Shown here piece after piece: positions 1 through 11,563 of a DNA stretch of 64,000 bases. A program made the position numbers and the translations under genes. Under the pieces are notes generated by a model. It did no database searches, had not been told where the DNA came from, and was given only the letters and a program-made list of their open reading frames with translations. Numbering within the stretch: the stretch's first letter is position 1; the number at the start of each line of letters is the position of its first letter. Location of the stretch: the NCBI GenBank assembly GCA_029948255.1, contig JALIZF010001490.1, positions 295,602-359,601 of the forward strand, written 5' to 3'. The stretch comes from Telmatactis stephensoni (Eukaryota; Cnidaria; Anthozoa; Actiniaria; Isophelliidae).

Positions 1-2
1 GG

Positions 3-443
3 TCGTATTTCTCAAAAACTTATTCTATATGGTGGAGAACCTTTTTCACCGATTTGGAATTTGAAGGGATAATTGACACTTCCTCTGAACTCCATATGGA
101 ATGCCTGTGGTTCTGTTTCAATAAGGTTCTCCAAAAAGAACTTGATTACATAAGAGATCATTGGAATACTCACAGAATTCGCAAATCAAGGCACAACACC
201 ATACCTGGGCGCCCTGATTCACTTTTCTTCTCTCCAGAACTTCACAGTGCAGTCCCATATCTCAAGACAGAAGTACCATTGTATAAAAGGAATCAAGTAT
301 GGCAGCAGCTTGTTGAAAAGTCTGAAAATAATATCTACCAGGAATATTTTGAATATGCTCAAGAACACTTGTCCATTCAACAACCAAGCAGTTGGCAAGA
401 AGCACTTGCACTTTTCAAAGCTCTTATCCAAGTTGCAAAATAA
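3..443 (+). CDS. 3' end of an integrase-core-domain gene (partial at the left edge)
   Basis: The frame is open from the window edge and ends in TAA at 441-443, so only the C-terminal ~146 residues are visible. The piece contains W-W (SIWWRTFFTDL), then LHMECLWFCF, then DHWNTHRIRKSRHNTIPGRP. This pattern belongs to the end of the retroviral-type integrase core (rve-like) found in multicopy cnidarian and fish genes. The last catalytic acidic residue lies outside or near the left edge and cannot be assigned. An AATAAA at about 573 could serve as polyadenylation signal. The gene converges on the HECT-like pseudogene that ends at 1036. I infer a transposon-derived gene or part of a mobile element; whether it is expressed cannot be seen. 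Confidence 0.7.
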   Translation, partial: SYFSKTYSIWWRTFFTDLEFEGIIDTSSELHMECLWFCFNKVLQKELDYIRDHWNTHRIRKSRHNTIPGRPDSLFFSPELHSAVPYLKTEVPLYKRNQVWQQLVEKSENNIYQEYFEYAQEHLSIQQPSSWQEALALFKALIQVAK

Positions 444-453
444 GTTATGCATA

Positions 454-1035
454 TTTTAGCTTATGGTTTTCAAATTGAGATTTCTCTTATCACATAAAAA
501 TGTTACTGCCATAGCATTTCTGTCAGAATTTTGACCTTTGAGTTATGGAAGATTTATTGGTTAAACATTTCTCAATAAAAGGTCACTCAGCTAGGGCTTC
601 TCTTTCCTCCCCTCTTAGCCTCCCCCAAATTTGCAATGATGGACAACATATTCAATAGTTCTCTGAAACTAGTGTATTTAACAAACATGCAATGAAAATA
701 CATGTATGTAAACATGCTTAGAGTGGTTTTCATAAACCCATGAACTAATTTTGTTTCCCATTGTATTTTTCCATTGCACTTCAATTAGTACACTTTTTTC
801 ATGGGTTAATGAACACCACTCTAACAATATAATCATATACCTTAAACAACAATAATAATTATGTAACATTATTAACTCATAAAATTATTTTCCAATACTG
901 ATATAACCATAAAAATAATAACAAGACTGTTTCCAACCTTCATGTTTTAGTTGTAAGGGATGTCTAACTAGAAATATATTGCCAAGTATAAATGTTTGTA
1001 TCTTGAACAAATATTAACTTTTATTAAATAACAGT
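454..1035. other. convergent 3' intergenic gap
   Basis: AT-rich sequence between the two convergent gene ends. Apart from the AATAAA near 573 I see no coding signal. A direct repeat with the following segment begins near 1006. Confidence 0.5.
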
Positions 1036-1268
1036 TCAAGCTTTGCCAAAAGCCTGTCCTTTACAAAATGCCATTAAAAGCACTTCATTAAACTCCTCCT
1101 TAGTCTTCATATGTGTCACTGGCAAAGTTATTTCTCTTGAACAGGCACCCACAACAGGGGTGAACAAATATTAACTTTTATTAAATAACAGTTCAAGCTT
1201 TGCCAAAAGCCTGTCCTTTGCAAAATGCCATTAAAAGTTATTTCTCTTGAACAGGCACCCACAACAGG
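1006..1268. repeat. tandem duplication inside the HECT tail
   Basis: 1006-1163 and 1163-1268 share the stretches from CAAATATTAACTTTTATTAA to the end of the tail and again GTTATTTCTCTTGAACAGG. The second copy lacks about 45 bp between GCCATTAAAAG and TTATTTCTC. The duplication puts a broken copy of the HECT C-terminus ahead of the original one. Confidence 0.8.
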
Positions 1269-4154
1269 ATAGCAAATTTTATGCTTTGGATTAATAACTT
1301 GGCAATCATGACTGAACCTGACTGAAACTGTCAAAGTTTTTTCACCTAGTGGGATGTGCTTCTGGCCTGTCAGCCATCCTAACATGCCTGCAGGTGAAAG
1401 ATCAGGTGACTGGAACTGTTCAGTTGGTTGGTCAAGTCAACATCAGACATTTCGGCTGAAATTTCCCCATCTTCATTCCATGCAATGGCTTCAAGGTAGC
1501 CAGATATGTTATCTTTGTCTTCCAACTTGAATAGGAAATCCATTAAAGACTCTTCCATCTTTCTTCATGAACTTTCTGCCTCTTGAGTATAGACTGGGCA
1601 CAGACTAGAGAACAATACATTTGCATCAACTTCAACTGGTTTGAAACTCTTCACAAATAGAGTTCTACAGCTTTCTGGGTGGCTAAGGATGATATCTGCT
1701 AAACCAAAGGACTTCAAACCATCCATGAACTCTCTGAGATACAGTAACCGCTTAGAGATAATGTTGATAATCATAGATTTGATTATTTCATCACTGTGCA
1801 TTTCATCAATGGCCCCAGTGTATCCATTATCAATGATGGCATCAGTGTGAGACTTCAAATTATCCTTCACAGACTTCAGGAAAGCTCTGTCACTTTCTGT
1901 TAGATGCTTTGATTCGTTGATTTCATGTGGCCTGAGATTAGGTTCTAGCATTAGGTTGAACACACCATCATCAAGAAAACAAGGTGGTGGTCCACCTTGG
2001 ACAAGACTTGAGGCCACAATCTGTCCACAAGTATAGAAACTTAAATTCTGGATATTATAAGTTGAATCAACAGGGGCACCTTTGGGAAACATTTGAGAAG
2101 CAATGTCAGGCAGCACTAGTGTGAAAAATTCAAGAGCCATTGCTCCTGAATCTACTCCATGTTCACCACAAAAGCTGATCATCACACGACAGTTTGCACA
2201 TGATGGGTCCTTTTTAATGGCTCTTTTCCAAACATTGATTACTCTTGATAATGGGCAACCTCTTCATATAACAAGAAACAACTGGCCAGACATGTCAACT
2301 TTCTCTGACAGAACTTTTACCACTGAGCATCCATCATCCAACTTTATCATGCCAGAAGTATCTGCATCTTTACCAAAGGAAGTATTACAAGTGCTAGGGT
2401 TCAGAGAATCAACAAGAGTATCCAAAGAATCAGCTTCTTCGTACATAGCTTGCAGGTCAATTGCCAACTTTGCATCAAGATCAATTTGACTTGTTGTAGG
2501 TAGAGTTAAATCGATGCAGGTGCTTACAGGTGCTGATGACGGTGATGTTGATTTGGTTGCACTGGGTATGGACTCTGATGAAGGTGGTGGCTGGGGTGTA
2601 CTGCTTGTTGATTGTGTCAGCTTGGAAGCGAATGTGGATTGAGGGGCGGAACGTTTTCCAAGTGGGTCATCATTTACCAGCCAATCAACATCATCTGAGT
2701 TGTCCTCTTTTTTTGGACATTTTGCAGGCTTCTTTCCATCATCTTCAGGGATCTCACCATTATCTTCCTCTTCCTCGCAACCACTTCCTCCTTCTGCTAT
2801 TTTTAAATCATATTCAGTGCAGAGAAAGAGAGTAAGTTTCTTATAATCTTTACAAACAGCATTTTTGTAGCTTTGCAAGCAGAAGGACTCTTTCTTATGA
2901 CCTGGTAGGAATAGTGCTCTTCTTGTATCTTCATACAGTAAATGGTAAGTTTCCTCTTCATCATACAAGTTGCTGTGAAAGTCTCTCCATTTTTCTTTTG
3001 CTTCTCTTAAGAGTGTTGAATAGTCAGAATTTTGTTTGACTTGTAATAGCATCTTCTTCCCTCTTTTAGGTTTTAACTTTTGCTCCTTATTATTCCACTC
3101 CATGAGTCCAATGGTTATCATGACATCTTCATTTTTCTCCTTGTTTGTGGTTGAGGTTTTGGACGGCTTAGAAACTCTCAATTTCCATTCTGTCCCTTTC
3201 TCTTTTCGAAACTGTGCTAACGATTTAGTAGTTACATTCTCAACTGCTGCTGATTTGGTGGCAGAATCATTCTTTCCAATTTGAGAAAAAAGAGCTGGAA
3301 AAAAATTCTACACATTAAAACAGACACTTTTTACAATCCATTCTAGTAGAGACATACCAGTTAAGTTAACCTGTATTGACAGCAGCTGAATATCTAATCA
3401 GGACGTGCTAAAACACAGCCTCTCCCACGCCCGCTAAGTGATCAATCAACTTCTGCTTTTAATTATTAGCGAAGTGTCTTCTCATGTAAGTTTGTAACTA
3501 AGATGAAAATTGTTTCAAAAGCACATTTGAACATATAGAAACGTCAATGGAAAAAGGAATAAGGTATTTCTTTGTTCAAAAGCTTTATTTCAGGTTTTAA
3601 GACATGGTTTTGGTGCAACATTTTAGTTCTTCGATGCTTTATATTGAGTCTTTATTGCACAACAGCCATTTATGAATATATATTATCTTGCGAACTAGAA
3701 GAACACAGGAAGCCCAAACTGTTAAGGTCTAGGAACCCCTGTCAAAAACTAGGGATGGTCTCCTATCCCAAGTAAAAAAATTTATTTAAAAAGAGCAAAA
3801 TGTGATTCTTGCAACTTTGAACATACTAAGCTTAGAACCAGTCCAAATACATGTAAGCTTCAATTCTTGAATGATCCGGCCCTCCCTCCCTACATGCATA
3901 ATCTACATCGAACACAATAACACGCTCAAATGCAAATGCTGCTCAAAAATACATGTATAAGCTTAGTAGTCAAAATATTTAAGCTGATCATTGATGTTAT
4001 GGGCTATAGTTGTATATTTTCACTTCCAAACGTACTAGAAGTTGCTATTTAATATAACATTTACTACCGACTGCGCCATAAACTTACCTTTTCCACAGTT
4101 GTGGCAGTATTTGTGGTCATCTTTGATGACAAAAATGCCACAATGAGAAAACAT
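1036..4154 (-). pseudogene. decayed two-exon HECT-domain ubiquitin-ligase-like gene (G2E3-like family)
   Basis: Exon 1 (4154-4088) starts at an ATG and encodes MFSHCGIF...YCHNCGK, one end of a zinc-ribbon. It stops at a GTAAGT donor in phase 1. Exon 2 begins at 3294 after TTTTTTCCAG in the matching phase. It encodes a basic and acidic low-complexity region, then a HECT N-lobe (CGEHGVDSGAMALEFF at about 2165-2120) and a C-lobe (LGWLTGQKHIP, then YPVVGACSREIT with the expected active-site Cys). Damage: in-frame TGA at 2264-2266 just before RGCPLSRVINVWKRA, in-frame TGA at 1565-1567, a frameshift near 1390-1410, and a tandem duplication of the last ~110-160 bp (1006-1163 and 1163-1268). The outer copy keeps the proper tail ending FCKGQAFGKA and TGA at 1036; the inner copy has lost the middle. 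Both TGAs stand where Arg would fit, as expected for CGA-to-TGA decay. Confidence 0.75.
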
Positions 4155-4261
4155 TCTGTGTGAAATCCTGTGTGAACATTTGCATGTGGACAGTTCAAGA
4201 TGGCGTCTGACACAAGAGTAGGACTAGTAACGAACTGTCGAAGTGCGCTGACCACTTGTGT

Positions 4262-4557
4262 TCCCTTGAGTTTCTTTTCTTCTGCCGTGGGTTTTCTTTA
4301 TTTTGCCGTGAGTTTTCTTTAATTTGCCGTGAGTTTTCTTTAATTTGCCGTGAGTTTTCTTTATTTTGCCGCGAGTTTTCTCTATTTGCCGTGAGTTTTC
4401 TTTAATTTGCCGTGAGTTTTCTTTATTTTGCCGTGAGTTTTCTTTAATTTGCCGTGAGTTTTCTTTATTTTGCCGCGAGTTTTCTTTAATTTGCCGTGAG
4501 TTATCTTTATTTTGCCGTGAGTTTTCTTTATTTTGCCGTGAGTTTTTTCTTTTGCGG
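4262..4557. repeat. 21-bp minisatellite, about 13 copies
   Basis: Unit GCCGTGAGTTTTCTTTAATTT with T/A variants at one position. Because the period is divisible by three and the unit lacks stops on the minus strand, several frames stay open across it (seven-residue repeats such as KENSRQN). The open frames are a consequence of the repeat and I do not call a gene. It lies just upstream of the HECT-like pseudogene's first exon. Confidence 0.9.
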
Positions 4558-5086
4558 TAGACTTGTGGGCCACTGTAATGGGGGGCTTCATTGAGACCTA
4601 TAACTTCGTACACTCGAGATGAAAATTGAAGACCAGGTTTAATTGCCATGCCATTCATAGCAGTAACATCAAGATAACTTTCTAAGAAAGGTCCACTTGA
4701 TTGATGAAAATCCGCTTAACATCGAGAGGAAAGAAGTCTGTCATTTTTCTAAGATAATACAAAACCAGGTGTAGAATTAGTGCCAAATGCATTACAGCGA
4801 AAATCGTTGCATGGCGACCTCCAAGTCGGTAAGATTTTGGTCTTTTCTGATCACCGACCATCATTCTTGGGGGCGGAGCTTTCACGAACTCGTTCAGTGA
4901 TTGGTTGATTTGAAGAAGCTCCGCCCCCAAACTGATTGATGGCTCAGAAAAACCCAGAATCAAAACAAAATTTGTAATTTGCTGGTTGCGATGCAACGAT
5001 TTTGGCTGTAATACCTTTTCCGACCTAATTTTTACTACTTTTTAACATTTCCATTCTCTGCAAATTCAAAATTGATATACATTACA

Positions 5087-5562
5087 GTCAAACCACGTCA
5101 AGCGTGCCCCGCTAGAGTCCATTATTGAGTTTATTTTTGAAAATTTGATTCCATTCTTCAATTTGAACTTTCATTTTTAAAACGAAGATTTGAACATTCA
5201 AAACAAGAATAATTTGAAAACTCGATTGCTGATTGGATTAATAGAACAAGAGACTCTCCTAATATGGATAGCACAGGCAACCCGTCGTCAGATTCAAGAT
5301 GGCGGCCACTATGGCGCAAAAGGTGAGATCGTCTTGTATACTTTATTTAGCTTTTTCTGCAAAAACACTCGTTAGTATTATATAATTCCACAATCTCTTG
5401 TTTTATTAATCCAATCAGCAATCGAGTTTTCAAATTATTCTTGTTTTGAATGTTCAAATCTTCGTTTTAAAAATGAAAGTTCAAATTGAAGAATGGAATC
5501 AAATTTTCAAAAATAAGCTCAATAATGGACTCTAGAGGGGCACGCTTGACGTGGTTTGACTG
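5087..5562. mobile_element. MITE with ~170-bp terminal inverted repeats, TA-flanked (Tc1/mariner-like)
   Basis: The left arm starts CAGTCAAACCACGTCAAGCG at 5087 and the right arm is its complement ending at 5562. The arms pair over about 170 bp (5087-5255 with 5393-5562), leaving a ~140-bp centre. Both sides carry TA (5085-5086 and 5563-5564). CAGT termini plus TA duplication fit Tc1/mariner-type non-autonomous elements. Confidence 0.85.
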
Positions 5563-5564
5563 TA

Positions 5565-6350
5565 AAGCGCACCTAACCCTTCCTTCTAATTACCAGTATC
5601 CGTTTCACTCTGTACTGTGTGTATAATTCATTGGAAAAGCATAGCTAGCATAGCACCCTTGAGTTATAAACTTGCCATATGCTAATCAGATGACGTCATC
5701 ATAGGAATCAAACGGCAGACAAATTGTATACATGCTAACAGCAAGTGATAACATGACGAGTATGCACGAAACGCTGGACGGAAGTGGCCTTAATTACGGT
5801 TTTAACCTGGCTTAGGGCTGCCTCTTTCATAAAGAGAGTCGTATATAGTTTCCCCAAAGTTTTTCGGAGCATTACAGTCGAGTGCAGAAGTATGAACAGC
5901 TAGAAATTATCCTTTCAAAATTATCCATTTGTCCAAGACAATAGAAGTTGGAGACATGCGCAGATGTTATCACTTGCTGCTATACATGCTCACTCGAAGA
6001 AGCATTCACATCTAATTAACACATTTCCGTGTGACTATCCATTCATTAACTGCAGTAGTGTCAAGTGGCGAGTCGACAATTTCACGGCTAAAGTTACGCG
6101 AACGAAGCCTGAAGCGTATGTATCAACTGTGCACTCAGTGGAATTAAACTGTTTGAAGTCATTTTTTAATAAACATCGAGCAAAGTGGAAATGGTTTGGC
6201 GGGGGCAACAAGAGACCCACCGGTGCGGTGTCACAGCTACTTGCGGACATATCTGACGTCACAGAAATCGCTTTATATCAAAGCATGGCATGCAAATGTA
6301 TAAATAAGCATATGTTGTAACATTCTTTTACAAATATAGTAGTTTTCAAT
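5565..6350. other. no confident gene
   Basis: Begins with AAGCGCACCTAACCC, close to the terminus of the element at 7389. A 118-codon open frame (5964-6320, +) overlaps an opposing open frame, but neither resembles a family I know and no splice or promoter context supports them. Confidence 0.3.
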
Positions 6351-6357
6351 TTAGTAG

Positions 6358-6540
6358 GGTGGCAAGGATGGCGTAGCGGTTTACCGCTCGCCTTTCACCG
6401 CTGTGGTACAAGTTCGATTTCCGGCTCGGACCATACGTGAATTGAGTTTTTTTGATGTGTTGTTCTCTCCCTTGTCACGCCGGGTTCTCCGGTTTTTTCT
6501 CCCTCAGCAAAAATCAACATGTGAGTCGAGTGATGCATGT
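6358..6540 (+). mobile_element. tRNA-derived SINE
   Basis: The head (about 6361-6432) has a box A-like TGGCGTAGCGGT and a box B-like GTTCGATTTC at tRNA spacing, followed by an unrelated T-rich body. It has no complete cloverleaf, so it is a SINE promoter rather than a tRNA gene. A related head lies at 57602. Confidence 0.7.
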
Positions 6541-6581
6541 AGAATATATCGAATGTTGTGGTAATGAGAGTGGAGTGATTG

Positions 6582-7165
6582 TCACTGAAAAGCCCCTTCA
6601 GGGGAGTGTTCTTGCTTCTCAGTCAAGCAAAGATTACATCTTTTGTTAGCACTACAATAGGGTTTGGCACACGCTATAATTTGCCATGCGATCTCGAAGT
6701 CGATATTGTTGTCTTTGAGTGACCATACGTATTTGCTTAATTCGGTTGAGTTCCTTGACGATTTGTTGCGGAAAGATGCTGTGTGATTGTGGTAGCGCGT
6801 TTTGAACTCGTTCTCTGTCAATCCAACGTAGGTCTCGCACTTGTTGTTATCTTTCCGTTTAACCGTTGCCTGGTAAATAACCGCTGGTTGTAGGCATTTA
6901 CCTCCCATGGGGCAGGAATCTTTGTTGCGGCAATTGCATTGCTTTGGTTTGGTGTTCTCTGTCGGGTTCTGCTGGGATGCGTTTAACTTCCTTTTGTTCT
7001 GGGAGTCTATGATTTTCTTGACGTTACTCATGCAGCTGTAGCTCACTTTGATGGTATTCCTGTTAAAGATTTTCCTTAGAGGGTTTTCTTTGGGAAAGCA
7101 CCTTTCGACGATTCTAAGGAAACGTTTGCCAATGTTGGTGGCTTCGCGGCTACGTGGCTATTCAA
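6582..7165 (-). mobile_element. Penelope-like element fragment: linker and GIY-YIG nuclease
   Basis: Reading down from about 7165 the frame gives ANIGKRFLRIVERCFP, then KVSYSCMSN, a Cys cluster (CNCRNKDSCPMGGKC), then YQATVKR...TYVGLTENEFKTRYHNH. The YVGLTE...FK.R..NH signature is the GIY-YIG-type nuclease at the C-terminus of Penelope-like retroelements. The 5' end stops at TAG near 7165, and the 3' end diverges after CNLCLTEK into a short tail ending in TGA at 6582. So both ends are truncated and the reverse transcriptase is missing. The remaining frame is uninterrupted. Confidence 0.8.
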
Positions 7166-7603
7166 AACCATTTGAATTGGTAATATTATCCTTGGGGAAT
7201 GGATATAAAATGAGAACAATTATTGTAATTAATGCAGTTCATTCGAGTCGCGACGAAGAACGGTTAGCGTAGTGTTTGGATCCTCGCAACCCGACTTACT
7301 CGCTGGAAGATGGGAAAATTTGTAGAAAGACTTCGTCGCTGGAAGATTAGACAAATGGTTTATGTAAGTTTCCGGTTCGAGTCCTTAAAGTGCACCTAAC
7401 CCCCTGTCTGGTGTCATTTTATATAAATCTAGAATAATTTCTGAGAACGTTTGCGAAGAAAGTATTCAATTTGGATAAATCCCCGATTTTTAATTTAATT
7501 TCAAAGTTGTGGGAAAGTGACCCTCAGGCTCCCTGTGGTATACCACGCACGCTTAAGGGATTGGGAAAGAGAGTCGCATGTGATGACGTCAACCCAGGAA
7601 CAC

Positions 7604-8032
<429 letters not shown>

Positions 8033-8309
8033 ACTTTGAGTATTTTAAATACATTTTCATTTTATAGATATACATATATAATTAGTACATATACTAGTAA
8101 AGAAATTAAGTTTACAAAATAATAACTAGTGTCGGAGAACTGGAGTAACGTCAGTTTTCGAGCCAGTTCTCCAAAAACAAATTACAAACACTTATGACAA
8201 GTTTCCAATTTTCTTTTGTATTGGTGAAATGAATAAATGATAATTATTAGATAATAAATGGTAGATTTTAAAGCTAAATAGTAAATTTTATGTAAGATTG
8301 ATATAAAAG

Positions 8310-11306
8310 TTATATATAGTTTGATAGGCAATTTTCTTTTATTGTTTTGATAAAGGGCTTTCTGTAAAGTTGCTTTACCGACTCCTCGATTGAGTTCCAA
8401 ATTTTAACACCTATGAACTTCAGAGAGAATTTACCGTAATTAGTTGAGACGGCTGAGAGGTATAAATTCAATTTTGAGGAACGTGTGTTGTGGTTGTGAA
8501 TTTCAGATATTTCTGTAAAGTAATTTGTGAATGCAGAAGGTAGTAGATTGTTATAGTAATCATACATAAATGTAGCTATTTGTGTAAATACGATGTCTTT
8601 GAGTTGTAAAATACGAAGTGATTTGTATATGGGTGGAGCATGGGCTTGAAAGTGTGAGAAACTCATTAATCTAATAGCTTTGTTGTTTAGGACATCCAAC
8701 GGATTTAGTCTAGTTGTATAAGTGTTACCCCACGTGATCGCTCCATACTGGAGATAGGGATATATCAACGAATAATATACCACTCTTGTGGTATCTATAT
8801 CTACATAGTGACGCAATTTCGAAATTATACCAATATTTTTAGATATCTTCTTGCCTATGATACTGATATGCTCTTTCCACGTTAGGTGCTTATCTATGTA
8901 AATACCGAGATATTTTATCGATTCCGTTTCTTCTAGTAAGGACCCATTTAAGTATATATTAAAGGATTCCGCAATATTTTTCCTAGGAGATGAGATGAAC
9001 ATATATTTCGATTTTTTAATATTTAAAGACAGCTTATTGGCGTTAATCCAGTTGTTGAGATTTACAAGCTCATCATTGACCAGATTAGCAAGAGTATTTG
9101 GGTCTTTATGGTCCAGAAAGAGGTTTGTGTCGTCTGCGAATAGACGGAATTTTAGAATTTTACTACAATTTGAAATATCATTGACATAAATAAGAAATAA
9201 CAGCGGTCCTAAGTTGGAACCCTGAGGGACACCACATGAGGTTGAAATTGTTGAAGAATTGTAGCCGTTAAAGTCAACAAATTGCAATCGATTACTGAGA
9301 TAACTCTCAAACCACTGTAACGCAGTTCCGCGGATTCCATAGTGACTTAGTTTAGATACCAATATACTGTGGTTGACAGTGTCGAATGCTTTAGAGAAAT
9401 CAATAAATATCCCACACGTATACAAGCCATTATCTATAGCACTCAGTAAGTTATCAATTATTTCAACAATAGCTAAAGTGGTTGAGTGGTTTTTTCTAAA
9501 TCCAAATTGATAATCGAATAATATATTATTTTTATCCAGATAAGATAACACTCGTTTGTACATTAATTTCTCTAGTATTTTTGCAAATGGAGATAACAGA
9601 GAAATGGGTCTATAATTAGAAATTTCATCCATAGCATCACCTTTATATAGTGGTACTACTCTTGATAATTTAAGTTTGTCTGGAAAGGTACCTGAGGTAA
9701 AAGAGAGGTTAAATATATGTGACAGAGGAGTTGCAATTATTGCTTTTGATAATTTTAGTAATTTGAGGGGGATCCCATATGGCCCTAGGCCTTTCGAATG
9801 GTCAAACTTAGTTATAATAGATTCAATTTCGTGCGAGGTTGTGGGGTTTATGAAAAAGCTGTTTGATGGCGTTGCTGATGAAGATGAGAGAAAATCATTA
9901 AATGTCTTGTCACAAGAAGGAATCTTGGCTGCGAGAGTTGGTCCAATTTCCTTGAAGAACAGGTTAAACTGGTGAGCAATATCATGTGGAGTGTCGTATT
10001 CTGCGCCGTTGCTAATTATCTTATTCGGTACAACAGATTTTTTTGATTTTAATTTAATTATTTGTCCAATAATTCTCCACGTTTCCTTAGTGTTTCCTTT
10101 TAGTGCTTCTATTTTCGTTTTGTAATAAGTTCTTTTACTTTGCTCTTTTATATGCGTTAAACAATTAGAATATCGTTTATAGTATTGTTTTTGTTCCGCT
10201 GTACCATTTCGAAAATATCGGCGGTAAAGAGTTTGCTTATGCTTGATGGATTTCAATATAGCGGGTGTAATCCAAGGTTTTTGTATTAACTTGAATTCTT
10301 TCTTTGAAAAATTAGAAAGAGGAGCATGCTTGTCTACAATAGCCGTAAAGGTGTTAATAAAATTGTTGCATGATTCATTGGTGTCCTCATTCAGATTCCA
10401 TTCTGTCGATTTTAGTTCGTCTAGAAAACGTTGTTCATTGAAAGACTTAAAATTTCTTTTTTTGATTTTTCTATTTCGTTTTGACAGTTTATAATCATTT
10501 AATAAGAAAAAAACTGGAAAGTGGTCAGATATATCAGACTTCAGAATTCCAGGAGTTATAATTTTGTCGATTGCGTTGGTATAAATGTGATCTATTAATG
10601 TTTCTGAGTGATCAGTGATTCGAGTTGGCTGTGTAATAATGGGAAAACAGAGATTTGTGTATAACATGTCAAGATAATCAGAAGTGTCCTGATTTGAGTC
10701 AAATTTAATAAGGTCGATGTTTATATCACCGACTATAATAAGATGTTTGTTTTCCATTAAAGAATTGTGCAATTTATTTGATAAATTCTCCCTGAATTCC
10801 GTCACATTCGCACGAGGATGTCTGTAAATAGCACCTAGTAGGATATTTTTACTGCCTTTAGGAGACTGAATTTCTATCCATAAATTTTCACATTCGTTTG
10901 ATGTCAATTTTAAATCATCTCTTAATGTATATGAAATTGAATTATGAATATATAGGCCAACACCTCCAGCGTGGGTTGGAGAGTCATGCCTTAAAAAAGT
11001 GTAACTTGGGAGATCAATATTGAAAACTGAATTAGATTGTAGTTTTGTTTCACTTATTGCAATGATACTAAATTTGTTGTTAATGGATGTCAGTAGATCA
11101 TATAATTGATTATATTGTTTGGGCAAACTTCTAGTGTTGCAATGAAATAACGAGAAGGAGTTATCGTCCTGCAAGTTTTCACATAATTCCTTCATTTCGT
11201 CTACATAATAATACTTAGAAGAAATAGTCGGTAATATATTGTCTGGATCCTCGTTCTCGTTATCACTGGCACAATTAATGAGAGTATTCATGCACTGATC
11301 TTCCAT
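8310..11306 (-). CDS. LINE ORF2: endonuclease-reverse transcriptase, 998 aa
   Basis: An apurinic-type endonuclease (EEP fold) occupies about residues 50-270, with N57 (CNTRSL), E86 (SETKL), D194/N196 (GDINID) and D261-H262 (SDHFPV). The reverse transcriptase occupies about 490-760, with FIDFSKAFD (634-642) and FADDTNLF (723-730) carrying the catalytic aspartates, and CGVPQGSNLGPLLF between them. A thumb and C-terminal region follow with YLGIYID and LWNSI-type motifs. No stop or frameshift breaks it. The protein nicks target DNA and copies the element RNA at the nick. FADD in place of YADD is common in this group. The ATG at 11306 follows the ORF1 stop by 61 bp. Confidence 0.95.
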   Translation of the reverse strand: MEDQCMNTLINCASDNENEDPDNILPTISSKYYYVDEMKELCENLQDDNSFSLFHCNTRSLPKQYNQLYDLLTSINNKFSIIAISETKLQSNSVFNIDLPSYTFLRHDSPTHAGGVGLYIHNSISYTLRDDLKLTSNECENLWIEIQSPKGSKNILLGAIYRHPRANVTEFRENLSNKLHNSLMENKHLIIVGDINIDLIKFDSNQDTSDYLDMLYTNLCFPIITQPTRITDHSETLIDHIYTNAIDKIITPGILKSDISDHFPVFFLLNDYKLSKRNRKIKKRNFKSFNEQRFLDELKSTEWNLNEDTNESCNNFINTFTAIVDKHAPLSNFSKKEFKLIQKPWITPAILKSIKHKQTLYRRYFRNGTAEQKQYYKRYSNCLTHIKEQSKRTYYKTKIEALKGNTKETWRIIGQIIKLKSKKSVVPNKIISNGAEYDTPHDIAHQFNLFFKEIGPTLAAKIPSCDKTFNDFLSSSSATPSNSFFINPTTSHEIESIITKFDHSKGLGPYGIPLKLLKLSKAIIATPLSHIFNLSFTSGTFPDKLKLSRVVPLYKGDAMDEISNYRPISLLSPFAKILEKLMYKRVLSYLDKNNILFDYQFGFRKNHSTTLAIVEIIDNLLSAIDNGLYTCGIFIDFSKAFDTVNHSILVSKLSHYGIRGTALQWFESYLSNRLQFVDFNGYNSSTISTSCGVPQGSNLGPLLFLIYVNDISNCSKILKFRLFADDTNLFLDHKDPNTLANLVNDELVNLNNWINANKLSLNIKKSKYMFISSPRKNIAESFNIYLNGSLLEETESIKYLGIYIDKHLTWKEHISIIGKKISKNIGIISKLRHYVDIDTTRVVYYSLIYPYLQYGAITWGNTYTTRLNPLDVLNNKAIRLMSFSHFQAHAPPIYKSLRILQLKDIVFTQIATFMYDYYNNLLPSAFTNYFTEISEIHNHNTRSSKLNLYLSAVSTNYGKFSLKFIGVKIWNSIEESVKQLYRKPFIKTIKENCLSNYI

Positions 11307-11367
11307 AATGCAGATGTTTACTTAATTAAATATTCATAATTTCAGTTTGTACTTCTACTTATCTTAA

Positions 11368-11475
11368 TTATTCAGTATTGAAGCGTTCCTTGAATTTTAA
11401 CAGTTCAGATGGATTGGCAAACGATATTGCATCAGAATGCTGATCTTTCCTCATATAAACTTTGCCATATTTGGT
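11368..11475 (-). CDS. LINE ORF1, C-terminal piece downstream of the insertion
   Basis: Encodes the last 35 residues (TKYGKVYMRKDQHSDAISF..., ending FKERFNTE and TAA at 11368-11370). Joined directly to the 261 codons upstream of the insertion it gives KYVW-TKYGKVYMRKD, the expected end of an L1-like ORF1 C-terminal domain, with no base left over. Confidence 0.8.
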   Translation of the reverse strand, partial: TKYGKVYMRKDQHSDAISFANPSELLKFKERFNTE

Positions 11476-11495
11476 CGTTACTAGCAATGTGGGTC
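11476..11495 (+). repeat. left terminal inverted repeat
   Basis: CGTTACTAGCAATGTGGGTC; pairs with 16549-16568 at 19 of 20 positions. Confidence 0.85.
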
Positions 11496-11563
11496 TTTGA
11501 GCCGCGGTCAGCGGATTACCATTTGGTGTTGAGTAACATGATCGGAAAACTCGAAAAACAAAT

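Noticed and set aside
6035..6320. Overlapping 75- and 118-codon frames on opposite strands
   Set aside because: No recognisable family, splice site or codon signal favours either strand.
6361..6432. Candidate tRNA gene
   Set aside because: Box A and B are present but no acceptor or anticodon stem forms properly; it is a SINE head. The same applies to 57602-57675.
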